64,000 nucleotides of DNA from Progne subis subis (taxonomy: Eukaryota > Chordata > Aves > Passeriformes > Hirundinidae): positions 1,661,792 through 1,725,791 of the forward strand of contig JAKJHU010000037.1 in NCBI GenBank assembly GCA_022316685.1. Direction: 5' to 3'. Both the position numbers and the translations under genes were made by a program. The notes beneath the pieces are model-generated. The model was not told the DNA's origin and did not search any database. It worked only from the letters and a program-made list of their open reading frames with translations. Below are positions 32,791-45,852 of this stretch, in pieces; the first letter of the stretch is position 1; each line of letters opens with the position of its first letter.

Positions 32791-35700
32791 AACTTCTTAT
32801 TAAAAAATGTAAATTAATTATATAAAAAAGCTAATAAAATAACTTTTGCACCACCACAATATATATATAAACATTCCAGAGAAACTATTCAGAATTGCAG
32901 AAAAAATGCACATTTTATATAGCAAGGTTATATATGCAGTAATTTTATACATTCTTGTAGGTGCTGCTGAGTGAAAGATGCTGAAGGAAGAGAGTAACAG
33001 CATTTATTCATGCATGGCATGCTTTTCGGTAGCATAAGTTATTATGTATCTTCACAGGAGACTTCACTACATAATTAAAAGGTATCCCAGGTTGAGAGAG
33101 ATTCTGTTCCTTTGTGCCATAGAAATATAATAGTTAAAGTGTCTGAGTACAGTTTATTATCTGGTGCTTAGAGCTTTTACTTACTTCTAAAAGTTGCCAA
33201 AGAGATTCTGCATCATAGAATGTGCATGTTTCAAGTGTATCTAAAATACCAGGGTAGCAATTATTTAATCAGCAACTTTCTGCTTAGTTAGCAAAAGTTA
33301 TATTTAAAAATCACAGAGGCAATACCTTCCTCATTTGTTTGTTCCTTTTTTTACACATTTGGTTGTGTGAATAGAAACCTGAATCTCAACTGATCAGTCA
33401 GCAAGGTGGGTTGCCAGCTTCCCTGAGTTAGAGTTGGGCTTTTCAATACTCTGTCTTCACTTTTTTTACTTGAGCCAACCATGCAACACTCACTTGTAAT
33501 GAGGAAATTCATGATGAAGAATGGTGGTTTTGATAGCAGCACATTTCTCCAGCTTTGGGTGCAGTGTCCTGTAAAAGGGATGTTGCACTAGGATAACCTC
33601 TGTTGTGGCTCTTTTGTTTGGGTCTGGATTTATGGCTGGCCACCCTTCCCTTTGATGCAGCCTGCTTCTTTTTTTTTTTTTTTGTACCCTGCTTTGCTTT
33701 GTCCTAACAGAAAAGTGATGCCACTTTAGTTTGCATATTTTGAAAATGGATTGTAATAATGGAAGTCATAGCTGCTTAATGTACTGATGGAATAAATTTT
33801 TGGAGTTCATGTTACTTGGCAAAGGGCAGTTAAAAGCTGGATTCAAAAAGCATGTTCAAGCCCTGCAATTTTTGCTGTATTTTCTGCTGAATACAGAAGA
33901 TAATTGGAAGCTGTGCATTTGGGAAGCTTTCTTCCTAATCCTAAGTTTAAAATCAAAGTTTTCAAGCCCAAATGCCTTTGAAATCACTGAAGCTAATCAC
34001 TCAGCATCCCAGAATCTAATCCTGCTTATTTATATTCTTCAGTCCAGATCCAGTGTTCCCATGGTATTTTAAAAGCCTGTCTTTAATGTAACCTGGATTT
34101 CTGACCAGTAAAGCTTTGATGAATGCCATTAAGGCAATGTAAGAAGTAAACCTGTTCTGACACAAAGGCCATCTCACTGATAGAGTTGTTTACTGCATAA
34201 TCTATATGTTAAAAATGTTGCTGTATTTCTCTCTGGCACTTTCTGGAAAGAAATAGCATCGTGTGTGTTAGGTAGCTCTTGGGACATGGCCATAGCTGCT
34301 TGTTTGCATTTTGCAGAACAGATAGTGTCCAAAGTGTGTTGCACTAATTGTACCAAACCAGATAAACTCTAAAATTGCATGTAGCACTTACAACACCTTA
34401 GATACTCCTTTGCAACTTCTTGGCATGTGTAGGGCTGCTTAATATCCAGCAGCCCTGCTCTACTCTTCAGGACTTCTTGTAACGTTTCTAGTACTAAGAG
34501 ACCTGTTGTTGGTCTCAAGACTCGCCTGTTTTGATAAACTGTTACACTGATGTCCTCATCTCTTGGTAAATTGTTGCGCCTCGTGGTGTGCTCGTTTCAA
34601 AACTATGAAACAAAAGTAACCTCATAGAGCGGACAGATGCCACAATAATATTTAGCATACTTGTCATTATGTTTTCCTCTGGCTGGTATGTATTAAATTT
34701 GGATGGTATCATATCTCTTGTGAGATAGAATACTAGTAGATAACTTGAAAACCTGGTACAGACAGGTTTTTTTCCTATCAAACTAATTTCCTTTGAACCT
34801 GAAGCAGCATCCATCAGATCTTGTCAGCAGCACAATGAGGCACCTACTGTATATTGTCAGTGGAATACCAATTAGCCTTTAATTTTACCACAAGACCAAT
34901 CAAAAGAGCGATTGCTTTCACATGATGGCAGAAGGTCATTAAAACAAATGATCTTGCTGCCAGACAATGACAACAAAACCGCAGCTCAGTAAGTAGTGTA
35001 TCTGTTATTGGGCACTGACAGAACACTAACTGCTGTGCTGTACTCAGTGTTTTTTCATTCTGCCGTGTCTCAGGTGATCTGATGGCCTGAGAGCTGTTGC
35101 TAAAACTCTGTCTCCTAACTTAAACTTTTCAGATGCAATTCTATTTGCCTGAAATGTTGAAGTACACAGGTACTTTTGATGTCATAATTCTGTGCCATTT
35201 CCTTTGCTTTCAGCTGTGCTTGCTGGTTAAGTTCTTAACAATCTTTTCCAGGAAAAACGGCGGCCTGTCCTTTAATGCCCTGAATGGATTTCCTTCAGCC
35301 CTGCAAAGTAGGTGCTGGTGCATTACTTAAGATGTTCCAGTTTGCCTGGGTTCAGTCATCGGGATTCTCTGAGGTATTACGCTTCATTTTCTGCTGTGAG
35401 GTGTGGACAGTTTAGTGCTCTCTTCTGTTTGGGACATAAGAAAATTTCCAGGTTTTAGCTTTCTCACTTTTGAACTTTCCTCTTGTAAGGCAGTTGCCTG
35501 TTTTTCTTCCTTCAGCTTGAGAGCAAGATTCTCCACAAAATTCCATAGTAATACAGTTACAACTGTATAACTGGATGGCGCTATTCACAGATCTCAGTCA
35601 ACCACACAAAGCTACTAAAATTCATTAATGTTTTTGCATTCAAAAAGTAACAAAACTGTGTGTACTGATAATAGATACTAATTCTCCTACCATTTATGCT

Positions 35701-37546
35701 TTTAAGACGTCTGTGCAAAAGTAAAACAGAGAAACAGAGAAACAAAATTGGGAATAGTGCATGTGTGACAGCCAAAAAAAAAAAAAAACCCACCAAAAAA
35801 AACCAACCAACCAACCAAAAAAAACCCCACAAAACCTCCTCTATATGTAAGAATTTCAGTTCAAGTTTTTGCAATTTTTTTTCTGTGCTGAGTTTTTCCA
35901 CTGGTTTTGCTCAACAATATTATCAACAGTGAGGACTCCTGCAGAGCTTCTGCATTGGTATAATCAGAAAAGAAAGGATTTTTACCTTTTCTGCAAAATA
36001 ATTTAGGCGCCAAGTTTCTAATCTCTTTCTGATTAAGTTCTTAAAAGGAAAAATTTGCACTGATGGTAAATGGCCCTGTGTGAGGTTTTTGGCCTGTCTG
36101 TAAATCAGGTAGCAAGTGACCATCCAGAAAATGAGTATTATATAACCATTGACCCAATGACCATGACACTTCACCGTCCTCCACAGCTGAGAAAAGTTTG
36201 TTTTCTACAGAGGGTCACTGGAATGTTTTTACCAGGGAAGAAGAAAATATTGTGTAACAGTTACCCAATTCAGTTGTAGTCTCTGAGCCTCCTGAAGTAA
36301 TCCCTTCCTGAGTGGTGTCCCAAGAAAGGATGGTGCATTCAGTCTGCTTCATTCACTAAATTCAGAGATCAGATGTTTGGGTCTTACACCACAGATACAT
36401 GACAAACGTTGCCTATACCATCTGCTGAAGCCAGTCCTGGGTGGGTGTCCCTGATGGAATGGAAGCAAGTGCTTATTTAGTGCAGCACGGTTAAGTCTGA
36501 TTTTTCACTGCGGGGTGTTTTAGATGCTTACCTGAAGCCACCGACCCAATCCCCAAGAGTTAACTTGTACTAACTTTTACAAGTTGGTGAAAGGATGGAG
36601 CAAAAGTGAGACCTGAAGTGAGAGAAGTCCTGTCCTTCAGGGAGAATGTTTTAACTAACAGCGAGAAAAGGAGAAGGGCTTTTTTTCATGATCTCATTTC
36701 TCATGCTGCCGACTCAAATTTGGTGGATTGAAAAAGCCTTCAGGTATCCTGTGTGCTCTGTCTCCTAAGCAGTTACAGCTTAAATCCTAAAAAGGAATGG
36801 AGACAAGTAAGAATTTACATTTAATGTGTGTATTTGGTATAAAATTCTTAATACCTACCTGTACTGAATTTATGGCTCCCTATGGAACTTTGTTTTCTGC
36901 TGTTTATTTTAAACCCTTAAGGTATGACTTATTTAATATCTTTAGAAATGAATATCAGCGTTAGTGTCTTTACAATACATTTCTAATGCTTGCAGTTCCA
37001 GGGAAAGGAAAGAAAACTTGATTCACATGCACTTTAATATTTCAGAAATGAGCATAGAAAAGAGAAAGACAAATATGACTAATCATGATTGTCAAAAAAC
37101 AGTGAGCCTAATGCTGAACACCTGAGTGACTAAAAATCTCTACTTTTTTAAGATTAAAGTAATAATAAAATTTGGCTTCTGATATCAGATGATTCAAAAA
37201 TCTCTGCTTTAGGGTTTTTTTGCAAACATGAGCCTGGAAACTCGAAATAGTCTTTTTCAAATAACTACAAGTTGAACACCAGATATTTTTGGACCATGGT
37301 TCACACTTTATCGTGTATTTCTGGACTCATGGTAAAACCTCCACAATCTCTAGCTCTGAAGTCAGAAGCCGGAGAAGGCTCCTATAGAAAGATGCAAAGA
37401 TGCAAAATGCAGAAAGATCGAATACTGCATATAGAGCAATGTTTGCTGTATTATTTTCTGCAGAGATTTCCTTCATCACTTTCTCTTGTGACCTGCATAT
37501 TTCAGTCTTCTATTATACCTACTTTATGTTACTTATATAAAGATGG
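32791..37546. other. AT-rich intergenic DNA, no gene recognised
   Basis: Contains homopolymer T (33668-33683), an A/C-rich simple repeat (35776-35840, AACC/CCAA units) and scattered short random open frames. A segment at 34820-35060 looks like unique, possibly conserved noncoding sequence. Confidence 0.5.
35773..35840. repeat. A-rich / (CCAA)n simple repeat
   Basis: Poly-A followed by CCAACCAACCAACCAA and further A-rich runs with CCCC. Confidence 0.9.
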
Positions 37547-37636
37547 TGTGATTCTTGGGGTTGTCCTTTGTCCGGGGTCAGACTTCAGTGATCCTTGTGG
37601 GTCCCTTCCCGCTAAGGATAATTTGTGATTTTGTGT
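37547..37636 (+). mobile_element. CR1 LINE 3' terminus
   Basis: Reads GTGATTCTTGGGGTTGTCCT, TTGTCCGGGGTCAGACTTCA, GTGATCCTTGTGGGTCCCTT: the CR1 3' end ('ggagttggactcgatgatccttgtgggtccctt'), ending in degraded ATTCTGTG-type repeats. Sense orientation, strongly 5'-truncated. Confidence 0.88.
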
Positions 37637-39463
37637 TTCTTTATCTGAGCTGTTCTGATGCATGGATGGCAGGTATGAACAAGCTCTCTGCTTTCTGAGT
37701 ACACGCACACTGAGGCCACTCTAGTCAATAAGCCAGGGACCACATTAGCAATCCACTGTCAGAACTTGTCTCTCCAGACTTCTTGAAGAGCTTATTAGTT
37801 CAGGGTTGGTGCCAGATAGTTATGCAGTCACATCTATGTCATTAAAACAAGCTTGCATCTGCCCACAAGGTCACACAAAAATTAAAACTAACCTCTTCTT
37901 TGTGGACAGCCCATTTCAGGCACTACAAGCTGTGCTCAGTAGGTTTAGGAGCTGAAGCAATTTGAACAGCCAAATATGTAAGTAAGCAGTCATACATACA
38001 TACATATGTACTGATTTGGTTGAAGATACCGAGTTATGAGTTAAGTTGTCTGTATCCTCTTGACTCTAGGTAAGATCTTCCTGTCACCTATGTGAGCTGC
38101 AAGGGGTTTAACCACTAAGTCATTATTACTGGAAATTTGTTCAAGCGCCAATATAATGGAAGCCCTAGTGTTTGACTTTGTGCCTCCTGGGAGCAGAAGT
38201 TTGTCTTGTGCCTTAGTCAGGAATCAAACTTAGGGTAGGGAAGAATGTAGTAGTAGTAGTCCCAGAACGTGTCAAAAACATGTAGCTTGCTGAGTAGTCA
38301 AAAAGATGGATCAGACCATTTACTTAACGTAAAATAAATAAGTGAAGAATCTGAAATTAACCTGACTTCTGAAGTCTGGCACCTTCTGATGTCTTCCTGG
38401 GCCCTACAAGCCCTACACAATTTTGTTTCACAGTCTTCTGAGCAAGTCTTTTGTGAACAGGCATAGTTGTCCTTAACTTTTGCTCCATGGTAACCACTCA
38501 GTCACCTGATGTGTTTGGTTGCCACATAACAGCAGGTTCTGGACATTTGTCTTTCTCATACTTACTGAAATAAAGTAATACACAACGTTGTTACCAAGTG
38601 GAAGAGGAAGAAAACTGTCAGCTAATAGAATAATGGCAACCAAATGGCATTTTTGAATAGAATATTATTTATGGAATACCCTAGCTTTCAAAATCCTACT
38701 GTAAGTAACATTTTTAATCATGAAGCAACTCTTAATTTAAGATGTTAATTTTCACTTTTCTATGGTGGTAATTTTGTGCCTGAATGAATTATCCTACAAG
38801 TCCATGTAGGATAGATATTGTTCATTTGAAGATGAGGCACAATGTTGGGACAGATTCTCAATAATTATTGTTCTATATATGTGGAGTATTCATTCTAATT
38901 ATGGACAGCTGAGAATGCAGCTGCAAAATCATCATATCATTCAGTTTACTGTCAGTGTTCATTACTGGCAAGGTCTTTTAATTTTTAGAATACAGTATTT
39001 TAAGCTCTCTCCTCCTTGTATGTCTCCACAGATGTTTTGAACATTATTTTCAAAAACTAAATTTTACAGCCTCTGGACACAATATTTTTATATTTAGGGT
39101 CCTTTTTGTGGAAAAATAATAATTTTTCAAGAACATGTATGCAAACATTTTAACAAGGCAAAAGCTTATCATTAGGAACTGACAAGAGGAGAGTTTAAAC
39201 AACTCTACCATCTTCCTTGAAAATAGATAAGTCACAATCAAAACCAGAAAATCAGCTTTGAAAGTTGCTGGGTTTGAAAGCTTTAAAAATGGCAAGACAG
39301 TAATGAATTCTTTAGACTGGAAGGTTTGTTTCTGAACAGTGGGTAAAAAAGACACATATTTGCATCAAAGAAAAGAAAAAAATGCTACTGCCAATCTTTA
39401 ATATTTTGTATACTGTAATCTTGTGTAAGCTTTAGTAGATCTCCATTGTTAATATCTAAAACT

Positions 39464-39787
39464 TCATTTTCTTTTTCTTGAAAATAAATCTTCTAAAAGC
39501 AGTTTATCTGTGGTGTCTTTAACCACATACACATTTGCAATAGTTATTTTGACTGAAAGCTTCTTCTCTACAATTATAGGAAAAACATGGCTAATAACTC
39601 TTTCTCCTAAAAACATCCGTCCCTTTGCTACTTTTAAAACTGTGTCATTTATGATGTCTCTACGTAGAAAGTCTGGTGGTTTTAACGCTTCGTACTCCAA
39701 AAGGGACAAAGCAGCATTCTCTTCCTTTCTATCTTTTCTGCTCCCAGAGTCATTTTGCTTATGGTGGGCGTTGATCCAAACCTGCAA
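39464..39787 (-). CDS. Unidentified open frame, possible terminal exon or gene relic
   Basis: 107 codons open from just after an in-frame TAA to a TGA stop. The first codon is TTG, with no ATG near the start. The peptide is well balanced (many K, E, D, I, V, L; few Cys) and reads like a folded domain, for example LLEYEALKPPDFLRRDIIND and VISHVFPIIVEKKLSVKITI, ending DLFSRKRK. On the - strand TTGCAG|GTTTGG at the left edge could be an acceptor, and ATTAAA occurs about 65 bases after the stop. I do not recognise the family and found no partner exon. It could be the last exon of a real gene, a decayed gene, or chance. Confidence 0.35.
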   Translation of the reverse strand: MQVWINAHHKQNDSGSRKDRKEENAALSLLEYEALKPPDFLRRDIINDTVLKVAKGRMFLGERVISHVFPIIVEKKLSVKITIANVYVVKDTTDKLLLEDLFSRKRK

Positions 39788-40044
39788 CTCTTAATTCTGT
39801 GGATATTTTCTCTCACTAAATTTTTATACAAACTGCAGGATTTGTGTCTTTACTGTTTCCTTTGAAGCATAGCCTGTCTTCCCAAAGCTCTTTACTTGAG
39901 CCTAAAATCCGCTGTTTTAAATAACCAATTGTTTGCATTTTCCTTAATTTTTATGTAATTAAAAATTTTGTTTGAAGTCACAACAGTAAAGGTTTTCATT
40001 AATAAGAGTCATTCCAAACCTGTAAAACTCACACAATCAGTTCT

Positions 40045-40258
40045 GCATCACATATCAGGCTATGCCCAGAATACTGTGCTCAGGTCTGGTCCCCACAGCT
40101 CAAGGCACATGTGGACTTGCAGGAGAGGGTCTGAAGAAGGGCCAGGAAGGTGACCAAAGGATTGGAGTACCTGACCTCTTAGGAAACACTGGAATTAGTC
40201 ACTCTCTGGAGACAAGAGGCCATGGAGGGATCTCATCACAGCATTCCAGTACTTAAAT
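40045..40258 (+). mobile_element. CR1 LINE internal fragment
   Basis: Reads GAATACTGTGCTCAGGTCTG, GTCCCCACAGCTCAAGGCAC, GGAGAGGGTCTGAAGAAGGG, GACAAGAGGCCATGGAGGGA, CATTCCAGTACTTAAATGG; all are CR1 sense landmarks from upstream of the 3' UTR. It ends shortly before a 43-base poly-T run. Confidence 0.9.
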
Positions 40259-40277
40259 GGTAGCTACAAATAGGATG

Positions 40278-40278
<1 letters not shown>

Positions 40279-40321
<43 letters not shown>
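40279..40321. repeat. Poly-T tract (43 bases)
   Basis: Uninterrupted T run abutting the broken end of the CR1 fragment. Confidence 0.95.
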
Positions 40322-43300
40322 CCCCAGAAAAAGAAAAATTCCAGCCTGTCAGAAGCTTGTAAATCTTTGGCAACTTATCAAACTAAATGTAAGCACTGCA
40401 TTTTCAGTCTTCAATACAGATAGCTTTCCAGAACCATATAGTCAAAATTTGCAAGTATATTTTTTAAAGTAATTGCTTGACATAATTATTTCATTACCAT
40501 ATAGGCATTATGATAGGAGTAGCAACCTCTAACGCAGTTTGTCTAGTGCTTTCTGTAATAAAATAAAATGGTTATAACCATTCTATAACTTTTAACAGCT
40601 CCACTTCCATCATGATTAGCACCATATTTTGGGAGCTTGTCAGGAAAGAGTTTTTGAGTTAGAAAGGCATCTTTTAGTGTCATTATAAAAAAGTTCTATA
40701 GCATTGGCAGAATTTCAAACTGTCAGGAGTCATAATTTTTCCCACATACTGTATATTGTACAGTTTAGAGTTTTGCACTTCCTGCCAAAACCCTTGACAT
40801 CTGAGAGCACTGTGTGCATTTCAGGAAGCCATCCTAAATCATCATTCTATGGAGAATTCAAAGTCTGAATGGATCATGAACAAAAGGAATCTTTTCCTGT
40901 TTAGAAAACTTGTAGGGAACAGGAAATGATCAAGTAATGAATTCATTCTGCTCTTTGAATTTTGTCTTCTGTATGATCTGTACCTGTGATTCTGCCTATT
41001 AATAAAAGTATCTTTTGCTTCACAGAGAATATACATGAGCTTGAGCAAGAAGACATCTAGGACAGATACATGAGCTACCTGCAAAGTTACACAAGGAAAA
41101 CGTCACTTAGAGATCCTTGGTTGTTTAGCCCACTAAAACAAGACTGGTCAGATATAAATAACCTTTTAAAAAGGAAAAAACCCAAAGTCAATCTGTCATG
41201 GCTTGGAAACCTTTTCGTGGATGTAATAACTAGTCATTGTAGGACTCCAGAACATCTAGTAATTTAATCTCCCATCTTAAATTAATGACATCATAAACCT
41301 CTGCAGATCTCCACTTTATTTCCACTCCAGTTTATATTCCACTAATATTTATTCCTCAAATACCAAGAGCCTGAGTCTGCTGATGGAAAAAATCAGAAAA
41401 AAAAAAAAAAAAAATTAAGGGAGATAGCAGGCTATTATAAATCAATCTGACATTTATAGAAATCTGAGTTATGCCAGTCAGTGTATGCACCACAGCGAAA
41501 AAAATTCTATCTGATAACATTACACAATTTTGGTCAATAAACTTGCAGTAACTTGAATATGGAGTGGATTTTCTGAATTATACTATTTGATTTTTCATAA
41601 TCATTGCGAAGATGTCAGAAAACCATGGGGCTGTCAGTAGCAGTAGGGGCTCATTTCTGGTGCTAAATGTATTTTACACGCAGGTTCACTGTACAGTAGC
41701 TGAAGCTGTCTGGCAGGGGAGCTCTGCAGATTAAGTCTTGTGAGTGCAGCAGCCAGGCTTGAGACCAGGGTCAGAATCACTCGCCAGTGAATCACACAGC
41801 AATCCAGGAGCTGTGAAGTAACACAGCATAGAACTAAACACCTGTGAATGTAGTAAGCATAGTTCTGGGAGAAAGGACTGCTAAAACGATGACTGAGATA
41901 ATGAAAAATATAAGATGAATTTGGGTAGCATTTTGAGTCCCAGAAGCAGCAAGTACATTACAGAACAGCAAAAGATCACAAAAAAGTTATGTGATATGTG
42001 AACAGACAAAAAAACCTCTTTTGTCATAGATTGTATTGGTAATGATATGTATGAAATGTTCGAACATTTTTCATATCTAAATTAACAATTTTCAAACCAA
42101 AGGAATTTGAAACTAGTCTAAATCCTTACTTAAGCAGATTCAATGTGTCACAAAAGCTGCACAATTTTTTAGAAGTTAATGAATGAGCTAAACCCAGTTT
42201 CCTGTTACAAAAATTCTTAACTCTTGGCCAAAACATCACAATTTGAGAAATCCTTTCTTGCTCCTACTAATTAAGTTTATTATTTATAAAGACACTTCCA
42301 AACAGATGTAGCTTGTCTTCTGCATTGGTGTTTTATTGTCTGATGTATTAACTTATTTTTCTCCTCTGAAATGTCACATATTGAGGTCACCAAATAATTT
42401 TTGGTTTTATTTAATTGAAGTTTGTAATTCTCATTTAGAAGCATGTACTCTGGCCTACAGAGTTTATTATGGATAAATTGCCAGTTACTTTTGGACACAG
42501 AGAGATTGAAAGTGGTGCAGTGAGTTATTTTCCGAAAGGCCCAAGCAGCATGGACACTTAATTGATAGCGTTCAATGGGAATGACACACATGACACAATG
42601 AGCTGCATTTGGAAATCCGGATATGCCCTTCTTTACTTCTTCATAGAATAGCTACTTGTATTCTTGTCCAGGTCTTAATTTCTGTGATCTTTCCTGTACT
42701 TAACAGACACTGCTTACAACTATATTAAAAAAAAAATAAAAAAAATTTCATAATTTCCTTGAACATTTTGAGAGACTTGTTCTTCACCCACTTCATCCTC
42801 TCAAAGACTCAAGAAATATATTACAATAATTCAGTTTATTTTCCAGAAATTTAATTTAAATAACCATCAATTTCTCTTATACCAGTGGTGTATCAGAACA
42901 GATTTCGTAGCAGTTTTGATAACTAAGACAAATAAAAACTTCACCCAGATTAATATAAACTTCTAATTGAATTCATGTCATTTGTCCTTTGATTTATGGG
43001 TTTTGCAGGTTGTATATATTTGGATTTTTAAACATTCTTGAAATACATAAATTAATTTGCATAGGGACCTGAGGAAGTGATATTATCTTTCTGCATCTAC
43101 AGACATAATTTTCTGCACGTTAATCAAGGTTTAATTACACTGGTGAAGATTTTTCTTCCTACACATAAGATACTGCACATTTTAATAGATCTTATTATTT
43201 GAAAATGTCTCTTGAAATTCAGCATTTATCATAATTTGACTAACTTTATCTCATTCACTAAATTAAAAATCCAGTTGACTTTTTCCTAGTTTTTTTGTTG

Positions 43301-44277
43301 GTTCAGTTTCCAGAGCTAGAAGTACTAAAGGTCCTTCATCTTTTATTTTTATCTTTAATGTAAAAGTTAAGCAGGCATTTGATTGACCATCTCTGTTTAG
43401 CTTTGACCGAGACTAAGGAAAAACAGGAGACCAAGGGTGCCTTTAGAGCATTGGCGTTTGAGCTTCCAAGGATTAGTTGCTCCACTGAACTGTTTTCAAA
43501 AGCTAATTTCTGAAATGTAATTCAAGGAGAAGTATAAGGTATTCTCTGACATTCTCAAAAGGTTAAATTGGAAGGGAAACTTGTGCCTCTGCCTGATATT
43601 CTGGTAAATGGTGAAGGGTGACATTGGCTGAAGTCGGAATGTTGCTTTTAGTCGATACAGGCTTTAAGTTTTGTAGTGCTTTCAGTAAGAAAACTGTAAT
43701 ATTCAGAAACATTAGTCAGTTGCTTTGACTAAATCTGGATTGTGAAGGAGGAAAGATTAAATAATCATTAGGTGTTTGTAAAGTGACAGTGGAGACAAGA
43801 GAGAATCATAAGGAAATCACATAAAGAATAATAATTAAAAAAAAAGAGAATCATTAATTCCAGAGTTATATGGGCAGTATCAGTACAAGTGGCATAAAGT
43901 CTGAGGTGGTGACTCAGATCTTACAACCCACATTCTTTACACTTCTCAGTGCTTATGAATATGTTCACATATCTGACTCCAGTTTAATACCAGCCACTTC
44001 CTGCTTTCACAGGAAATAAGGCCTCTAAATACAAATATGAAGCATTAGTACTCTTGTGAATTTGGTTCTGTTCTTCCCTCTGTATTCCAATATCTGTAAA
44101 ATCAATATTGCCTGCCTTAGTTTTATCTCATTTCAGTAAGGTACAATGATTTGAAACATGATTTTAAAGAGTTAAGATTTTAGCTAAGGGTTAGAAGCAA
44201 TTTGTATTGATCAAAATGTAAGTTAGATTAGTAAATGGTAAGTTAATGATTATTAGATGCCCAAACTAGAGCTAACT
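40322..44277. other. AT-rich intergenic DNA, no gene recognised
   Basis: Unique AT-rich sequence with short A runs (41397-41414, 42726-42745). The 103-aa - frame at 42280-42591 has no recognisable domain. 42980-43260 is AT-rich unique sequence without identifiable content. Confidence 0.5.
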
Positions 44278-44755
44278 GTTATATTATGAGCTTGTTTATA
44301 GAAAAAGTGGAGTAAGGGAACCGTCATAAGAATAGATTGAAACCACTAAGAACAATGGCCAGCACCTGGACTTGGTATCCATCAATCACGAAGCAGGGGA
44401 CCTTGGACAGTGCCAGAGGGTCACAGAGACCTGATGAAGACTCTCCTGACTTCATCCTTTGAGACCACTGACCCAATTCGAGACCACCGACCCAATTCAA
44501 GAGAAGAACTGCGCACGCATGAAGGACCAATAGCCTCATTTTAATAGAGAGCGGGGATGGGAGGTGCTGGGGTTATGCATATGTATTGTATGTAAGATCT
44601 TGGAAAATAAATAGAGAGCACAGAGCCTTGTTCGGGGCGGCCACGCCTTTCGGAGATGACTCCCGTGCCGCCCACCGGTGAATAAACATACCACTGTCTA
44701 ACTTTAATTAGTTAGAGGGTCTTTGTCCGTGACTATATCGGTTTTCAATGACTCA
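44278..44755 (+). mobile_element. Solo LTR of an endogenous retrovirus
   Basis: Has LTR hallmarks on the + strand: AATAAA at 44606-44611 and 44681-44686 flanking a GC-rich block (CGGGGCGGCCACGCCTTTCG), a terminal part GTCCGTGACTATATCGGTTTTCA ending in CA near 44749, and an internal 19-bp tandem duplication (GAGACCACTGACCCAATTC, 44461-44498). No coding internal region beside it. The left boundary and target duplication are not resolved. Confidence 0.7.
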
Positions 44756-45715
44756 GATTACGGGTCCCAGTTGTGCAAGGGTGACAATCTGTTGAGGGCA
44801 TTTCTCAAAGATTAAAGACAAGAAGGGATATCTTCAAGCAACATTACTAGTAAATCAGAAGTAAGAGTTCTTAAGCAGTGCAGGGAAAGCAAGTGATAAA
44901 TAATCTATTGCAACAAAAATACCAAGAAATTGTATTCATAAAAGTCAAATAAGAACTGGTATTAATTTTGTAGTTCTTTCTTGCAGCTCAGTACTGCTGT
45001 ATGAGAAATTTTCTATATTTCTTGCTTGAATTCAACATTGCAACTAATTGTCCAGGCACCACTTTTTGCTGAATTTTGTTCAAAAGTGTTGTTCATAGAA
45101 GCCAGGAGATTGCCTGAGAGTGTGAGCTGTTCACAAAAGAACAGAAACTTGATTAATTTTTCTGTTTGTGTTAAAAATAAAATCCTCTTTATTGTTTTCA
45201 GTGATAGATCTGCTTTTGTTTTTAATTATGTCATAAGGTTTATATGTCTTATGCTTTGAATCTCAGGTAATATATATCTGATACTTAAGAAAAATTATGT
45301 TATATTGCATTTATTATCCTAGAATGTTTTTTATTCTTTGCCACCGCCAAAAAAAAAAAATATTGACTCATTTATGATTGTAGTCTCTTCTATAAGTATT
45401 AAATATACTCAGCTGATACTGATAAGTTGGCTTATATTGTCTTTTCATCACATCTGTGTATAGATCAGCAGTTTTAGGTTTATAGTCAAGTTTTATTTTA
45501 GTGCTCCCATGACTTCTAAGAGGGGAATCTGGTAAGGTACCTCATTTGTAAACATCCTGTATAGGTTTTGCTGAAATCAAATTGCAGATGTTTCAGTTGC
45601 ACTGGATTTGCTGGAGTTTTAACTATCCACCCTAATTATTTAGAGACCCTTATGGACAGTTATGGCCTTGATTAGTATGAGCATAGGCAGAATGATAAGT
45701 ACAGAAAAAAATTTA

Positions 45716-45795
45716 TAGATAGATAGATAGATAGATAGATATAGATATAGATATAGATGATATAGATATAGATATAGATATAGATATAGATATAA

Positions 45796-45848
<53 letters not shown>

Positions 45849-45852
45849 GATA
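45716..45852. repeat. Compound microsatellite (GATA)n / (TAGATA)n / (TACATA)n
   Basis: About 135 bases: ATAG tetramers, then hexameric TAGATA, then CATATA units. Its translation gives tyrosine/leucine-rich artefact frames (45640-45882 -). Confidence 0.97.
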
